Shown: one piece after another, positions 15,689-24,118 of the stretch
Layout of the letters: the number at the start of each line of letters is the position of its first letter
Numbering within the stretch: position 1 is the stretch's first letter
Source: Lachnospiraceae bacterium
GTDB taxonomy: Bacteria > Bacillota > Clostridia > Lachnospirales > Lachnospiraceae
DNA: 33,528 nt
Assembly: GCA_021201665.1 (NCBI GenBank)
Contig: JAJQEO010000079.1
Coordinates: 1-33,528, forward strand
Direction: 5' to 3'
The notes under the pieces: model-generated
The model's input: the letters and a program-made list of their open reading frames with translations, nothing else
What the model was told of the DNA's origin: nothing
Databases searched by the model: none
Translations under genes and position numbers: made by a program

Positions 15689-17815
15689 ATGAGAGAGATG
15701 AGGAAGATGGCAGAAAATGTAATGACAGCAAATGGTGCAGAGATAACGGAAAGCACAATCACAGCAGAATCGCCGAGACAGGGCAAATCTGTACCCAAAA
15801 GGGGTACGAATCGAACTCGGAGAACATCGACGAGAACAGCGAAAAAAACGACGTGGTTGGTTGGAGCGGAAGCCGAAGACGAAAAGCCAGTCAGAACGAA
15901 AACAGATTTAAGAAAAGCCAAAGCAGAAACCAGGACGGAAATGAAAGCAGAAGCCAGAGAAAAAACAGAAACAAAAGCAGAGGCGGAAGAGCTTCTCTGG
16001 CGGCAGCGCTTTTCCCGCCATTTTGAGGAGCTGCGCTGGCTGTACATGGAATTATACAATAATGGCTCCATGTTCGCGGAGCTGTGCGATCAGATGAAGA
16101 GCTACTATCAGGAGCGAAAAGCACCTCTGAAGGCTCTGGACTGTGAGAGAGAGCAGGATCCCGGCTGGTACCGGCAGAACGACATGCTTGGCATGATGTT
16201 TTACATTGATAATTTTGCCGGCGACATGCAGGGTGTGGAGGCAAAGCTGGACTATATTGAATCCTGCGGGGTGAATTACATCCATCTGATGCCGTTTCTG
16301 GATACCCCGAAGGGGCGCAGTGACGGCGGCTACGCGGTGGCTGATTTCCGAAAGGTGCAGGAAAAGCTGGGCACAATGGAGGACCTGGATGAGCTGACCG
16401 AGGCCTGCCATAAGAGAAACATGAATATCTGTATGGATTTTGTCATGAACCACACCTCAGAGGATCACGAGTGGGCCAGACACGCGCGGGCGGGCGAAGG
16501 TGAATACATGAGCCGGTATTTTTTCTTTGATAATGCCGCAGTTCCCTCTCTGTTTGAAAAGACCGTGCCTCAGGTCTTTCCGACCACCGCACCGGGTAAT
16601 TTCACCTGGCTGCCGGAGATCGGGCATTATGTAATGACCACCTTTTATCCGTATCAATGGGATTTGAATTACCGGAATCCGCGGGTATTCAATGAAATGA
16701 TGTACAATTTTCTGTATCTGGCAAATCAGGGCATCGACATCATTCGTATTGACGCAGTCCCCTATATATGGAAGGAACTCGGCACTTCCTGCCGGAATCT
16801 GCGTCAGGTACATACCATTGTGCGCATGATGCGCATGATTTCCGAGATCGTGTGTCCGGGCGTCCTGCTGCTGGGTGAGGTGGTGATGGAGCCGGAAAAG
16901 GTAGTGCCTTACTTTGGAACCGTGGAAAAGCCGGAATGCCATATGCTCTACAATGTGACCACAATGGCGACCACCTGGCACACGGTCGCGACGCGCGACG
17001 TGCGTCTGCTGAAAAAACAGCTGGACATTGTCAGTGCGCTGCCGAAGGATTACACCTTTCTGAATTATCTGCGCTGCCACGATGACATCGGCTGGGGACT
17101 GGATTACGGATTCCTCGCGCAGCAGGGGATGGATGAACGTGCGCATAAGCAATATTTGAATGACTACTTTGAGGGAAAAACGGGGGACAGCCGCAGCCGC
17201 GGTGAGCTGTACAACGCAGACCCGGTGACCGGTGACGCTCGCTTCTGCGGGACCACCGCCTCCATGTGCGGCATTGAAAAGGCCGGTTTCGAGCAGGACG
17301 AGGAGGCGATGGAAAAAGCGATCCAGCTGGATGTGATGCTCCACGCTTATATGTTTATGCAGTCTGGGATCCCGGTTTTATACGGCGGCGACGAAATCGG
17401 CCAGGTCAATGACTATACTTATAAGGACGACCCGGAAAAGGCCTCCGACTCGCGCTACATTCATCGCGGCTCCATGCGCTGGGATCTGGCGAAAAAGATC
17501 AGCGATCCGGAATCCGTAGAGGCCAGAGTATTTTATCGTCTGAAGGAGCTCGAAGACATCCGTAAGCGGGAAAAGGTCTTTGTAACAAACGCTGATACCT
17601 GGACGGTAGAAACCTGGGAAAACAGCATCCTCTGCATCGGGAGAGCCTATGACGGAGATAAGCTGCTCGGACTCTTTAATTTCAGCGAGTACGACAAGAC
17701 CGCCTGGATCAACGAGACCGACGGTCCCTATCGGGAACTGCTTTCCGGACGCACCATGGAGGCCGCGGGGGTGGATATTCCGGCGTACGGGTTTTATTAT
17801 CTGAAAAAAATTTGA
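15689..17815 (+). CDS. GH13 subfamily 4 amylosucrase-like enzyme with basic/acidic N-terminal extension
   Basis: This 708-aa protein matches amylosucrase along its catalytic barrel. SDGGYAV carries the Asp (212) that helps bind sucrose, RIDAVPYIW the nucleophile Asp355, LLGEVVM the acid/base Glu397, CHDDIGWG the transition-state Asp465, and DSRYIHR the Arg589 of the sucrose salt bridge. Amylosucrase splits sucrose and uses the glucosyl unit for glucan synthesis or hydrolysis. The loop with an Arg important for acceptor handling in the Neisseria enzyme (…DRRMPD…) reads DNAAVPS here, so product type may differ. Residues 1 to about 100 are a low-complexity Arg/Lys/Glu/Thr tail with KAEA/KAEAE repeats. 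The start is uncertain (15689, 15698 or 15707), all with weak ribosome binding sites. Cytosolic; with GH32 it gives two sucrose-cleaving routes. Confidence 0.85.
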   Translation: MREMRKMAENVMTANGAEITESTITAESPRQGKSVPKRGTNRTRRTSTRTAKKTTWLVGAEAEDEKPVRTKTDLRKAKAETRTEMKAEAREKTETKAEAEELLWRQRFSRHFEELRWLYMELYNNGSMFAELCDQMKSYYQERKAPLKALDCEREQDPGWYRQNDMLGMMFYIDNFAGDMQGVEAKLDYIESCGVNYIHLMPFLDTPKGRSDGGYAVADFRKVQEKLGTMEDLDELTEACHKRNMNICMDFVMNHTSEDHEWARHARAGEGEYMSRYFFFDNAAVPSLFEKTVPQVFPTTAPGNFTWLPEIGHYVMTTFYPYQWDLNYRNPRVFNEMMYNFLYLANQGIDIIRIDAVPYIWKELGTSCRNLRQVHTIVRMMRMISEIVCPGVLLLGEVVMEPEKVVPYFGTVEKPECHMLYNVTTMATTWHTVATRDVRLLKKQLDIVSALPKDYTFLNYLRCHDDIGWGLDYGFLAQQGMDERAHKQYLNDYFEGKTGDSRSRGELYNADPVTGDARFCGTTASMCGIEKAGFEQDEEAMEKAIQLDVMLHAYMFMQSGIPVLYGGDEIGQVNDYTYKDDPEKASDSRYIHRGSMRWDLAKKISDPESVEARVFYRLKELEDIRKREKVFVTNADTWTVETWENSILCIGRAYDGDKLLGLFNFSEYDKTAWINETDGPYRELLSGRTMEAAGVDIPAYGFYYLKKI

Positions 17816-17859
17816 GTGGAAAGCAGCCGAAGAATGGAACAACAAAGTAGTAATTGAAA

Positions 17860-17901
17860 AAAATGGTGAGTCTGCGTTTTTATAGCGGGACTCACCATTT
17901 T
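17860..17901. terminator. Bidirectional terminator between convergent genes
   Basis: AAAATGGTGAGTC (17860-17872) pairs perfectly with GACTCACCATTTT (17889-17901). It is A-rich on the left and T-rich on the right, so it can end both the GH13 transcript and the minus-strand esterase transcript. Confidence 0.85.
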
Positions 17902-17990
17902 ACGTTCAGTTAATGTTGGTTTGTAATTATTCAAGACTGTACTTCACACCTGCTCCGAAGTACGTATGATAACGTATATTACCTTGGTTT

Positions 17991-19373
17991 TTATTGCCCG
18001 ATCACGGTTGCAAGAAACTCAAACACATCCGCCAGATTCTCATCCGTATAGAACAGATCATCCTCATGCTCTGCGCCTTCGATGAGCCCGAAGGACACCT
18101 GATCCTCGCCGAGCAGCTCGCTTAAACGATCTGCCAGGTTCACAGACTCGGTGCACGGAACGCTTGTATCAGAGTCGCCGGCCTGAATCCAGGCGATCAG
18201 ATCGGTGTTTGTGAATTCATCCACGTAGGTTTCCCAGTAGGTTGTGTAGGTGTATTCCTCGTCAGCTGACAGATTCTGCCCCAGGAACTGGCTCTCAAAC
18301 GAGGTGTCGGTGCCGAAGCTGCTCTCGATGCCCATTTCCGCGTATTCGTCGTCCATTACATAAAATTCAATCGGACCATAGAAATCCACCAGAGCGGTGA
18401 CCTCGGAAGAATAATCAAGATTCTCGTCTACATCGCCGTTCAGCGATTCAACATTGGCAGTCAGGGCGGTCATGACAGAGAGATACGCGCCTGCGCTCTC
18501 GCCCCAGATGACGATAGAGTCTGTGTCGAAGCTATATTCCTCTGCATTTGCGCGGACGAAACGGACGGCTGCCTTGACATCGGCCAATGCCGCCGGGAAC
18601 TGTGCTTCAGAGGATTTGCGGTAGTCGACGCTGACTACGGCGTATCCATTTTCCAGTCCTGCAGAGATGATGGGCTGGATGATCGCCATTCCCTGATCCC
18701 CAAACATGAATCCGCCGCCGTGTACCACGACAATCACCGGAAATGTGCCTTCTCCTTCCGGAAGATAGATGTCGAGTACCTGGCTGTCAGAATCGCCGGC
18801 GTAAGCGACATCTGAGAAGTCTGCAGTAAGCGATGCGCCGGAATCTTCGGACAATTCTGCGGATGCGGAAGCGTCCGTAATTTCGGAAGAATCAGCCGAA
18901 GCATCGGATCCGTCTAAAAGACCCAGGTCATCCTCTGCCGTGCCATCTTCAGCACTGCCGGAGGACACCGGCGTCATGGATGCGTCTTCCACTGAGACTT
19001 CCCAGACACACTGATAATCGTTTGCGCTGTCGAAGAAGTCCGCCTGCGGCATACTGCCGGTATCGGAACCTGTCAGGACTGTGACGACATTTCCATCCTC
19101 ATAAGTCCATGTGGCGGAATAGACTGTATTTCCTGCCACATCGTTGATTTCGTTGATCGTAGCGTTTTCTGTGTCGTCGAGGATCATCTCCCAGGTAACG
19201 GTAAAGCCGTAGGGAGTTTCCTCCAGATAGGTGTAGGTGATGCCGGTCAGAGCATCAGCACCAGCGGCATCAGCCTCTGCGGCCTCGGCCGCTTCCTCTG
19301 CGTAAGCTGGGGCGGCGCATACCGTCATTACAAGCATGGCGGTGAGTGTGAGAGTAAACAGTTTCTTCTTCAT
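17991..19373 (-). CDS. Exported alpha/beta-hydrolase esterase with accessory beta domain
   Basis: This 460-aa protein has a signal peptide (MKKKLF, hydrophobic core, AYA-EE site near 25), a beta-rich domain (about 42-135), a Ser/Asp/Ala linker (about 137-185) and an alpha/beta-hydrolase domain of the acetyl-esterase/HSL type. Oxyanion motif HGGGF (218-222); nucleophile Ser293 in GESAG; likely acid Asp400 or 402 (AGDSD); His436 (GAEHED). It would remove acyl groups from an external substrate. The start at 19373 has AGGAGG well spaced; ATG 19379 is too close to it. The catalytic domain is clearly paralogous to the cytosolic esterase at 27046. The beta domain resembles the C-terminus of the binding protein at 20829. 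Its promoter carries the LysR-type operator at 19626-19640. Confidence 0.87.
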   Translation of the reverse strand: MKKKLFTLTLTAMLVMTVCAAPAYAEEAAEAAEADAAGADALTGITYTYLEETPYGFTVTWEMILDDTENATINEINDVAGNTVYSATWTYEDGNVVTVLTGSDTGSMPQADFFDSANDYQCVWEVSVEDASMTPVSSGSAEDGTAEDDLGLLDGSDASADSSEITDASASAELSEDSGASLTADFSDVAYAGDSDSQVLDIYLPEGEGTFPVIVVVHGGGFMFGDQGMAIIQPIISAGLENGYAVVSVDYRKSSEAQFPAALADVKAAVRFVRANAEEYSFDTDSIVIWGESAGAYLSVMTALTANVESLNGDVDENLDYSSEVTALVDFYGPIEFYVMDDEYAEMGIESSFGTDTSFESQFLGQNLSADEEYTYTTYWETYVDEFTNTDLIAWIQAGDSDTSVPCTESVNLADRLSELLGEDQVSFGLIEGAEHEDDLFYTDENLADVFEFLATVIGQ

Positions 19374-19475
19374 TTTCATTCCTCCTGTCTTTGTGGACTG
19401 ACTGTACGGGAAACCGGTGGCTTTGCCGCGTGTAGTCAGCATTCGGGCAAAAAGAGAATTCCCTTTTAGCCTGTT

Positions 19476-19570
19476 TTATGCACAGAATCGGGTATGGAAA
19501 TTTTGCGGCTAAAGCCGCACCCGGTTTGCGCGGGCGGATAGGGGAAGAGGACTCCCCCTATCTGATTGAT
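19476..19570. repeat. Dispersed palindromic repeat in the esterase leader
   Basis: Three modules occur in order: TTATGCACAGA (19476-19486), a hairpin module (19493-19522, stem GCGGC/GCCGC), and a 36-bp module (19535-19570, GATAGGGG…CCCCCTATC). The first two also occur at 549-628. The hairpin module and the 36-bp module recur at 26868-26897 and 26819-26854. The element lies between the predicted promoter and the start codon of the esterase, so it would be transcribed. Confidence 0.6.
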
Positions 19571-19576
19571 GGAGAA

Positions 19577-19640
19577 AGCTTATTTCAAAATCTGAAAAAA
19601 AGCAATTCAAATGAACGAAAAAACTATTCCAAAACAGAAT
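19577..19640 (-). promoter_or_regulatory. LysR-type operator and promoter of the exported esterase
   Basis: Read on the minus strand: ATTC-N7-GAAT (19640-19626), 15 bases, TTGAATTGCT (19610-19601) holding the -35 TTGCTT (19605-19600), 17 bases, then TAAGCT (19582-19577) as a weak -10. The same layout with identical spacings precedes 20829 and 25296. The untranslated leader would be about 200 bases. Confidence 0.7.
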
Positions 19641-19677
19641 TGTTTTGTGCAAAACACACAAGATTTGCCGAAAAGGA

Positions 19678-20598
19678 TCAGTCAGTCGTATCAGCGGAGA
19701 CGGTGCTTCTGACCAGATCAACGAAATGCTTAGCCATGGGAGAGAGGTCGTCGTCCTTCCGGTAGCAGAGATCGACGGATACGGATGTGTGCGGGAGCAG
19801 CCTGGCGATCGCGAACGGTGCATTTTCTGGGAAATTGCCGTCCTCCGGCCGGTTTGTCATATACTCTGTCAGAATCGCGATGCCCATTCCCTTTGTGACC
19901 AGATCCAGGACGCTGTCCACACGGTGACAGAGAAAAGCGATTTTGGGTGAAAATCCAACACGGTAGCAGCAGTCCAGAATCAGCTGATGCACGGTGGTAT
20001 TTTCCGCGAGCGCAATAAAGGTCTCATCCCGGAGCTGCTCGAGGGGCAGCTCCTTCTGGCCGGAAAGGGGATGCTTTCTGGGAAGAATGCAGACCAGTGA
20101 ATCATCGAGATAGTGAATTTTTTTGAAAGACATACCGAGAAGATTGCGCTCCGGAAGATGCGCAAAGATGACGTCGCATTTGCGCTCCCGCAGCTGCGAC
20201 GCCAGATCATCCGGGTCGCCTTCAAACATCTGTACACTGCTGCTGGGATATTTTCTTTTAAAATCAGCGATCACAGCGGTGATCCCGTATTTTGCGGTGG
20301 CCGCGATGGTCCCCACGGTCACACGTCCCCGCTCGGATTCCAGTTCGTTCTGCAGAGCGGAGGAATAGCTGTACTGTGTCTGGACGATCGTGTTTGCGTA
20401 GGGAAGCATCAGCCTGCCATATTTGGAGAGAGCGACCTTTCGTGAGGTTCTCTCAAAAAGCGGGACGCCCAGCTCTTTTTCCATAGACATGATATGTTTG
20501 GAGAGGGTGGACTGCCCGATAAAGAGACGGTCGGCAGCCTCCAGATAATTGGAACAGTCTGCCAGGACAATAAATTCACGGAAAAATTCGATGTTCAT
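19678..20598 (-). CDS. LysR-family transcription regulator
   Basis: This 306-aa protein has the LysR winged HTH at residues 1-60 (FREFIVLADCSNYLEAADRLFIGQSTLSKHIMSMEKELGVPLFER) and a two-lobed effector domain (about 90-300). I use ATG 20598, which has TGAGGT 8 bases upstream; the longer call lacks one. It is transcribed away from the ABC operon at 20829 and lies just upstream of the esterase on the same strand. LysR proteins bind T-N11-A-type palindromes and activate with an inducer. The ATTC-N7-GAAT sites found before 20829, 25296 and the esterase fit that form, so this protein is the obvious candidate to bind them. The site at 20657-20671 lies 59 bases from its own start, allowing autoregulation. 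Confidence 0.88.
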   Translation of the reverse strand: MNIEFFREFIVLADCSNYLEAADRLFIGQSTLSKHIMSMEKELGVPLFERTSRKVALSKYGRLMLPYANTIVQTQYSYSSALQNELESERGRVTVGTIAATAKYGITAVIADFKRKYPSSSVQMFEGDPDDLASQLRERKCDVIFAHLPERNLLGMSFKKIHYLDDSLVCILPRKHPLSGQKELPLEQLRDETFIALAENTTVHQLILDCCYRVGFSPKIAFLCHRVDSVLDLVTKGMGIAILTEYMTNRPEDGNFPENAPFAIARLLPHTSVSVDLCYRKDDDLSPMAKHFVDLVRSTVSADTTD

Positions 20599-20656
20599 AT
20601 GTACAAACCTCACAAAGCAAAAACATTTTTTACAATAAAAGCAGAAAAAATAAACA

Positions 20657-20720
20657 ATTCTGATATGGAATAGATTTTACCTCAAATCGAATTGCTTGTC
20701 AATCTTGCACAGAATATAAT
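20657..20720 (+). promoter_or_regulatory. LysR-type operator and promoter of the ribose-type ABC operon
   Basis: ATTC-TGATATG-GAAT at 20657-20671, 15 bases, TCGAATTGCT at 20687-20696 holding -35 TTGCTT (20692-20697), 17 bases, then a perfect TATAAT at 20715-20720. The operator sits about 20 bases upstream of the -35, the usual place for a LysR activation site. Confidence 0.75.
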
Positions 20721-20828
20721 TTGAATTAGCATAAATCCGGGACAGTACCATGCGGAAAAGGGCTGTTCTGAGCAGTCCTGCCTCGATGGCAGACTGTGGA
20801 GCAATCAATTTTAAGGAGGAATTGCAAT

Positions 20829-22391
20829 ATGAAGAAAAGGTTTATTTTAGGGATCACGCTGGTTTCCGCAATGACAGCTCTTGGAGCAGGGAGTGTCGCG
20901 AGCGCGGAGGGAAGCGGGCTGATCGGCGTCTGCATGCAGAATATGTCCAGCAGCATCAGCGAGCTGGAGGCGGAGGCTCTGACGGAGATGTTCGAGCCGC
21001 TGGGATATGAGGTGCAGGTGGTGTCTGCAGACGACAGTGTTTCTACACAGACTCAGCAGATTCAGAATTTTTCTCTGATGGAGGCGGAGATGATCGTTGT
21101 GCTTCCGTGCGAGATTGAGACGCTGGAGGATGTGCTGCAGGAGGCGAGAGACTACGGCGCAAAGATTGTTATCAGCGGCGGCACAGGCTCGATTTCTGAG
21201 GACTGCTATGACGCGGTTTCCGCAGATGATGAGTACATGATCGGTATGTATGTAGCTTCTATCACAAAAACCTGGGTAGAAGAAAATATGGATCCGGACG
21301 GCGACTGGGACGTGGCATTCTTAAGCTCTACGATCAGCGATGACGCGAAGAGCCGCTGCGCGGGTGAAGCGCAGATCATTGAGCCGTATCTGAAAAATGA
21401 AGACGGCGATTACGTCAATCTGGTCGGCGATGTGGTAGACGAGGCAGACAAGGTGGAAAATCCGGTTTACTGCGAGATGATCGCGGAGCGTGTGGAGAGC
21501 TTGGACGCATGCACGACTGAGATGGATATCTCCGGAGACAACCGTTCTGTAGTGGCAGGCGTGCTTACCGACAATCCGAATGTACGTGTGATCATCGGCT
21601 ACAATTCTCTGGTATCGACCGCAGGCAGCCAGTACATTATGGACACCTATTCGGAAGAAGAGCAGCAGGAATTCGCCTTCTTCTCCGCAGGCGTGATGGG
21701 AGACGAGTATGAATATCTGATCGGTTCCGTATCGGATGAAGCGGGTACTGCGAGTGTATTCCGCGGCGCATGCCAGTTCGGCGGCGGAGATGCGGCGACC
21801 ACGCTGGCAAACCTGGCTTATGCGGTCATGTTTGGCGAGGAAGGCGTGGATTATGGCAAGAGCAATCCGAACAGCATTGGACTTTACTTTCCGATTTCAG
21901 CAGATTTAAATGACGGTGTGGCGGAACTGGTCTTCTTTGATTCCGAATCTCAGGTGGTAGCTTACACCTACGATGAAGTCCTCTCCAAAGAGAATCTGAC
22001 GGTTTACTGGGACTCTGAGAATGGCTATAACGAGAATGCATTGGAAGAAGAAACAGAAGGAGCAGAGGCAGAGGCGTCAGCGGATGCACCGGAAGGCGCG
22101 GCGGCATATCTGTGCGAATATGAGGGCGGACTTGGCACGGAGACCCTGGAGTTTGACCTGTATGATGACGGTACCTGCCAGTTCTATCTGCCGGGCAGCG
22201 AAATGGTCACAGATGTTTACGCGGGTACTTATGTCCAGGATGGTGAGACTGTGACCGTGACCGGTCTGGCAAATGTAGATACATCTTCCAGCTACACGGT
22301 GCCGGGCCTCTGGGGCTTTATTGACAGCGAAAGCGGTGACTGCGTCATAACGATCGATGAGGAAGCGGGAACCTTTACACCGCAGGAGTGA
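20829..22391 (+). CDS. Sugar ABC binding protein (periplasmic-binding type 1) with extra C-terminal domain
   Basis: This 520-aa protein starts at ATG 20829 (AAGGAGG 9 bases upstream). A signal peptide ends at about residue 27 (ASA-EG). Residues about 30-395 have the Peripla_BP_4 pattern of ribose/galactose-type receptors (LIGVCMQNMSSSI, EMIVVLPCEIETLEDVL, AKIVISGG). Unusually, an acidic Glu/Ala linker (about 403-423) leads to a ~97-residue beta-rich domain (424-520; YAGTYVQDGETVTVTG). No lipobox Cys is present, so anchoring is unexplained, and the extra domain could retain the protein at the wall. The domain resembles the N-terminal domain of the exported esterase in the same regulon. It is the first gene of the operon with the ATPase (22587) and permease (24119). 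Substrate unknown. Confidence 0.85.
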   Translation: MKKRFILGITLVSAMTALGAGSVASAEGSGLIGVCMQNMSSSISELEAEALTEMFEPLGYEVQVVSADDSVSTQTQQIQNFSLMEAEMIVVLPCEIETLEDVLQEARDYGAKIVISGGTGSISEDCYDAVSADDEYMIGMYVASITKTWVEENMDPDGDWDVAFLSSTISDDAKSRCAGEAQIIEPYLKNEDGDYVNLVGDVVDEADKVENPVYCEMIAERVESLDACTTEMDISGDNRSVVAGVLTDNPNVRVIIGYNSLVSTAGSQYIMDTYSEEEQQEFAFFSAGVMGDEYEYLIGSVSDEAGTASVFRGACQFGGGDAATTLANLAYAVMFGEEGVDYGKSNPNSIGLYFPISADLNDGVAELVFFDSESQVVAYTYDEVLSKENLTVYWDSENGYNENALEEETEGAEAEASADAPEGAAAYLCEYEGGLGTETLEFDLYDDGTCQFYLPGSEMVTDVYAGTYVQDGETVTVTGLANVDTSSSYTVPGLWGFIDSESGDCVITIDEEAGTFTPQE

Positions 22392-22520
22392 TCATCGCAG
22401 AAGGAGTAGATAGAAAATCGGAAAAATTGTCAGCTGCGCGCGGTGAAGAATTCAGCGTAGAAAACCCGGCGTAGAGAAGATTTTTGCCGCATGGAAAGAC
22501 GATTCATTAAGCAAAGGCTT

Positions 22521-22549
22521 CGGGGAAAGATCAGCGGGATCTTTCCCCG
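22521..22549 (+). promoter_or_regulatory. Intercistronic 12-bp hairpin between binding protein and ATPase
   Basis: CGGGGAAAGATC (22521-22532) pairs perfectly with GATCTTTCCCCG (22538-22549) around a 5-base loop. No T run follows, so it is more likely an mRNA-stabilising or processing hairpin than a terminator. Such a hairpin would favour excess binding protein over ATPase. Confidence 0.6.
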
Positions 22550-22586
22550 GCGATGAATATTCGATTTATAAAAAAGGGGGAACCCT

Positions 22587-24059
22587 ATGCTAAAGCTTGA
22601 ACATATCAGTAAAACATATCCGGGTGTCCGGGCTCTGAACGATGTCTCACTGGAATTTGAAGACGGTGAAATCCATGCGCTCCTGGGTGAGAACGGTGCC
22701 GGAAAATCCACTCTGATCAAGATTATCGCGGGCGCGATCGCTCCGGACGGAGGCGGAAAACTCATCTTTGACGGACGGGAATTTGAACAGATGACGCCGG
22801 CGCTTTCCGCGCAGATGGGAGTGGCAGTTATTTACCAGGACGTGAATCTTGTGACGCCGATGACCGTAGCTGAAAATATTTATATGGGAAGCCGCACCGG
22901 AAGGATCTACAGTAAAAAAAGGCTTGCCATGATGGCTCAGAAGCTGTTTGATGAGTATGGCTTTGAGCTGAATCCTGCCGAGAAGGTATCCCAGCTCTCC
23001 CCGGCCAGCCAGCAGATGGTGGAGATTGCGAAGGCTATTTCCAACGAAGCTAAAATTATGATTATGGATGAGCCGACCGCTCCGCTCGCCACGCATGAGG
23101 TAGACATTCTTTTCAGTATTATTGAAAAGCTGAAGAAAAAGGGCGTTACGGTGATTTATATCTCTCACCGGATGGAAGAGGTGTTCCAGATTACGGAACG
23201 CATTTCCGTGCTGCGCGATGGGTGCTTTGTGAAAACGCTGCGGACGGCGGATACCAGCCGCAAAGAGCTGGTGAGCCTGATGGTCGGAAGAAAGCTGAAT
23301 GAAAGCTTTCCGGGCAGAGCCAGTCAGCCTGGCGATGTTTTGCTGGAAGCAAGAAGCCTGACCGGGAACAGCGTAGAAGAAATCAGCTTTTCCCTGCACA
23401 GAGGCGAGATACTCGGATTTGCCGGTCTGGTCGGATCCGGACGCACGGAGAGCATGGAGCTGGTGTGCGGAGCGAAAAAGATGGAGAGCGGGGAGCTGTA
23501 TATGGAAGGCAGGAAGATTTCAGTAAAATCTCCCGCCGAGGCGATTGAGCGCGGAATTGCGCTGATTCCGGAGGACCGCAAGGAACAGGGCATCATTCTG
23601 CACAATACGGTACTTTTCAATATTTCTCTCTCTGGTCTGAAAAAGGTGACAAAGTTCGGATTTATCAATAAAAAGAAAAATAAAGAGCTTGCAGAGGAAT
23701 ACCGTGGTGAGCTCAGCATTAAGGTGCCTCACATCAAAGAGATGGTGGTGAACCTTTCCGGCGGCAACCAGCAGAAAGTGGTTCTGGCCAAATCCCTTGC
23801 AGCGGACCCGGAGGTATTGATTTTTGATGAGCCGACAAAGGGAATTGATGTTGGAGCAAAACAGGAGATCTATCAGCTGATGAACCGGCTGGCTGAGTCC
23901 GGGAAGGGCCTGATCATGATTTCTTCTGACATGGAAGAAATTCTGGGAATGTCGGACAGGATTATCGTCTTGTGTGAGGGCCGGATTGCCGGAGAACTGG
24001 CTAAAGAAGACTTTTCACAGGAACGGGTGCTGCAGCTCGCGTCTGGAATCGCGGTCTGA
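22587..24059 (+). CDS. Sugar ABC transporter ATP-binding protein (RbsA/MglA type)
   Basis: This 490-aa protein carries two ABC domains in tandem. The first has Walker A GENGAGKST (about 33-41), an altered signature LSPASQQ and Walker B IMIMDEPTA. The second has the degenerate Walker A GLVGSGRTE, signature LSGGNQQKV and Walker B LIFDEPTKG. This asymmetry is typical of the ribose/galactose/xylose importer family, where one subunit energises a permease homodimer. GGGGGAA lies upstream of ATG 22587. The binding protein is 195 bases upstream, beyond a stable hairpin; the permease starts 59 bases after the stop. It does not belong to the family 1 importer at 10422, whose ATPases have a single domain. 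Confidence 0.93.
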   Translation: MLKLEHISKTYPGVRALNDVSLEFEDGEIHALLGENGAGKSTLIKIIAGAIAPDGGGKLIFDGREFEQMTPALSAQMGVAVIYQDVNLVTPMTVAENIYMGSRTGRIYSKKRLAMMAQKLFDEYGFELNPAEKVSQLSPASQQMVEIAKAISNEAKIMIMDEPTAPLATHEVDILFSIIEKLKKKGVTVIYISHRMEEVFQITERISVLRDGCFVKTLRTADTSRKELVSLMVGRKLNESFPGRASQPGDVLLEARSLTGNSVEEISFSLHRGEILGFAGLVGSGRTESMELVCGAKKMESGELYMEGRKISVKSPAEAIERGIALIPEDRKEQGIILHNTVLFNISLSGLKKVTKFGFINKKKNKELAEEYRGELSIKVPHIKEMVVNLSGGNQQKVVLAKSLAADPEVLIFDEPTKGIDVGAKQEIYQLMNRLAESGKGLIMISSDMEEILGMSDRIIVLCEGRIAGELAKEDFSQERVLQLASGIAV

Positions 24060-24118
24060 GGAGACTTTTTGACGAAAATAATTCCGAATTGGCACAAAGA
24101 TTAGGAGGAATGTACTGT

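Noticed and set aside
15652..16026. Plus-strand 124-aa ORF overlapping the GH13 start
   Set aside because: Alternate frame of the repeat-rich N-terminal extension; no family resemblance.
15689..17815. Sucrose phosphorylase instead of amylosucrase-like
   Set aside because: The CHDDIGWG and IDAVPYIWK stretches and the overall length fit GH13 subfamily 4 much better.
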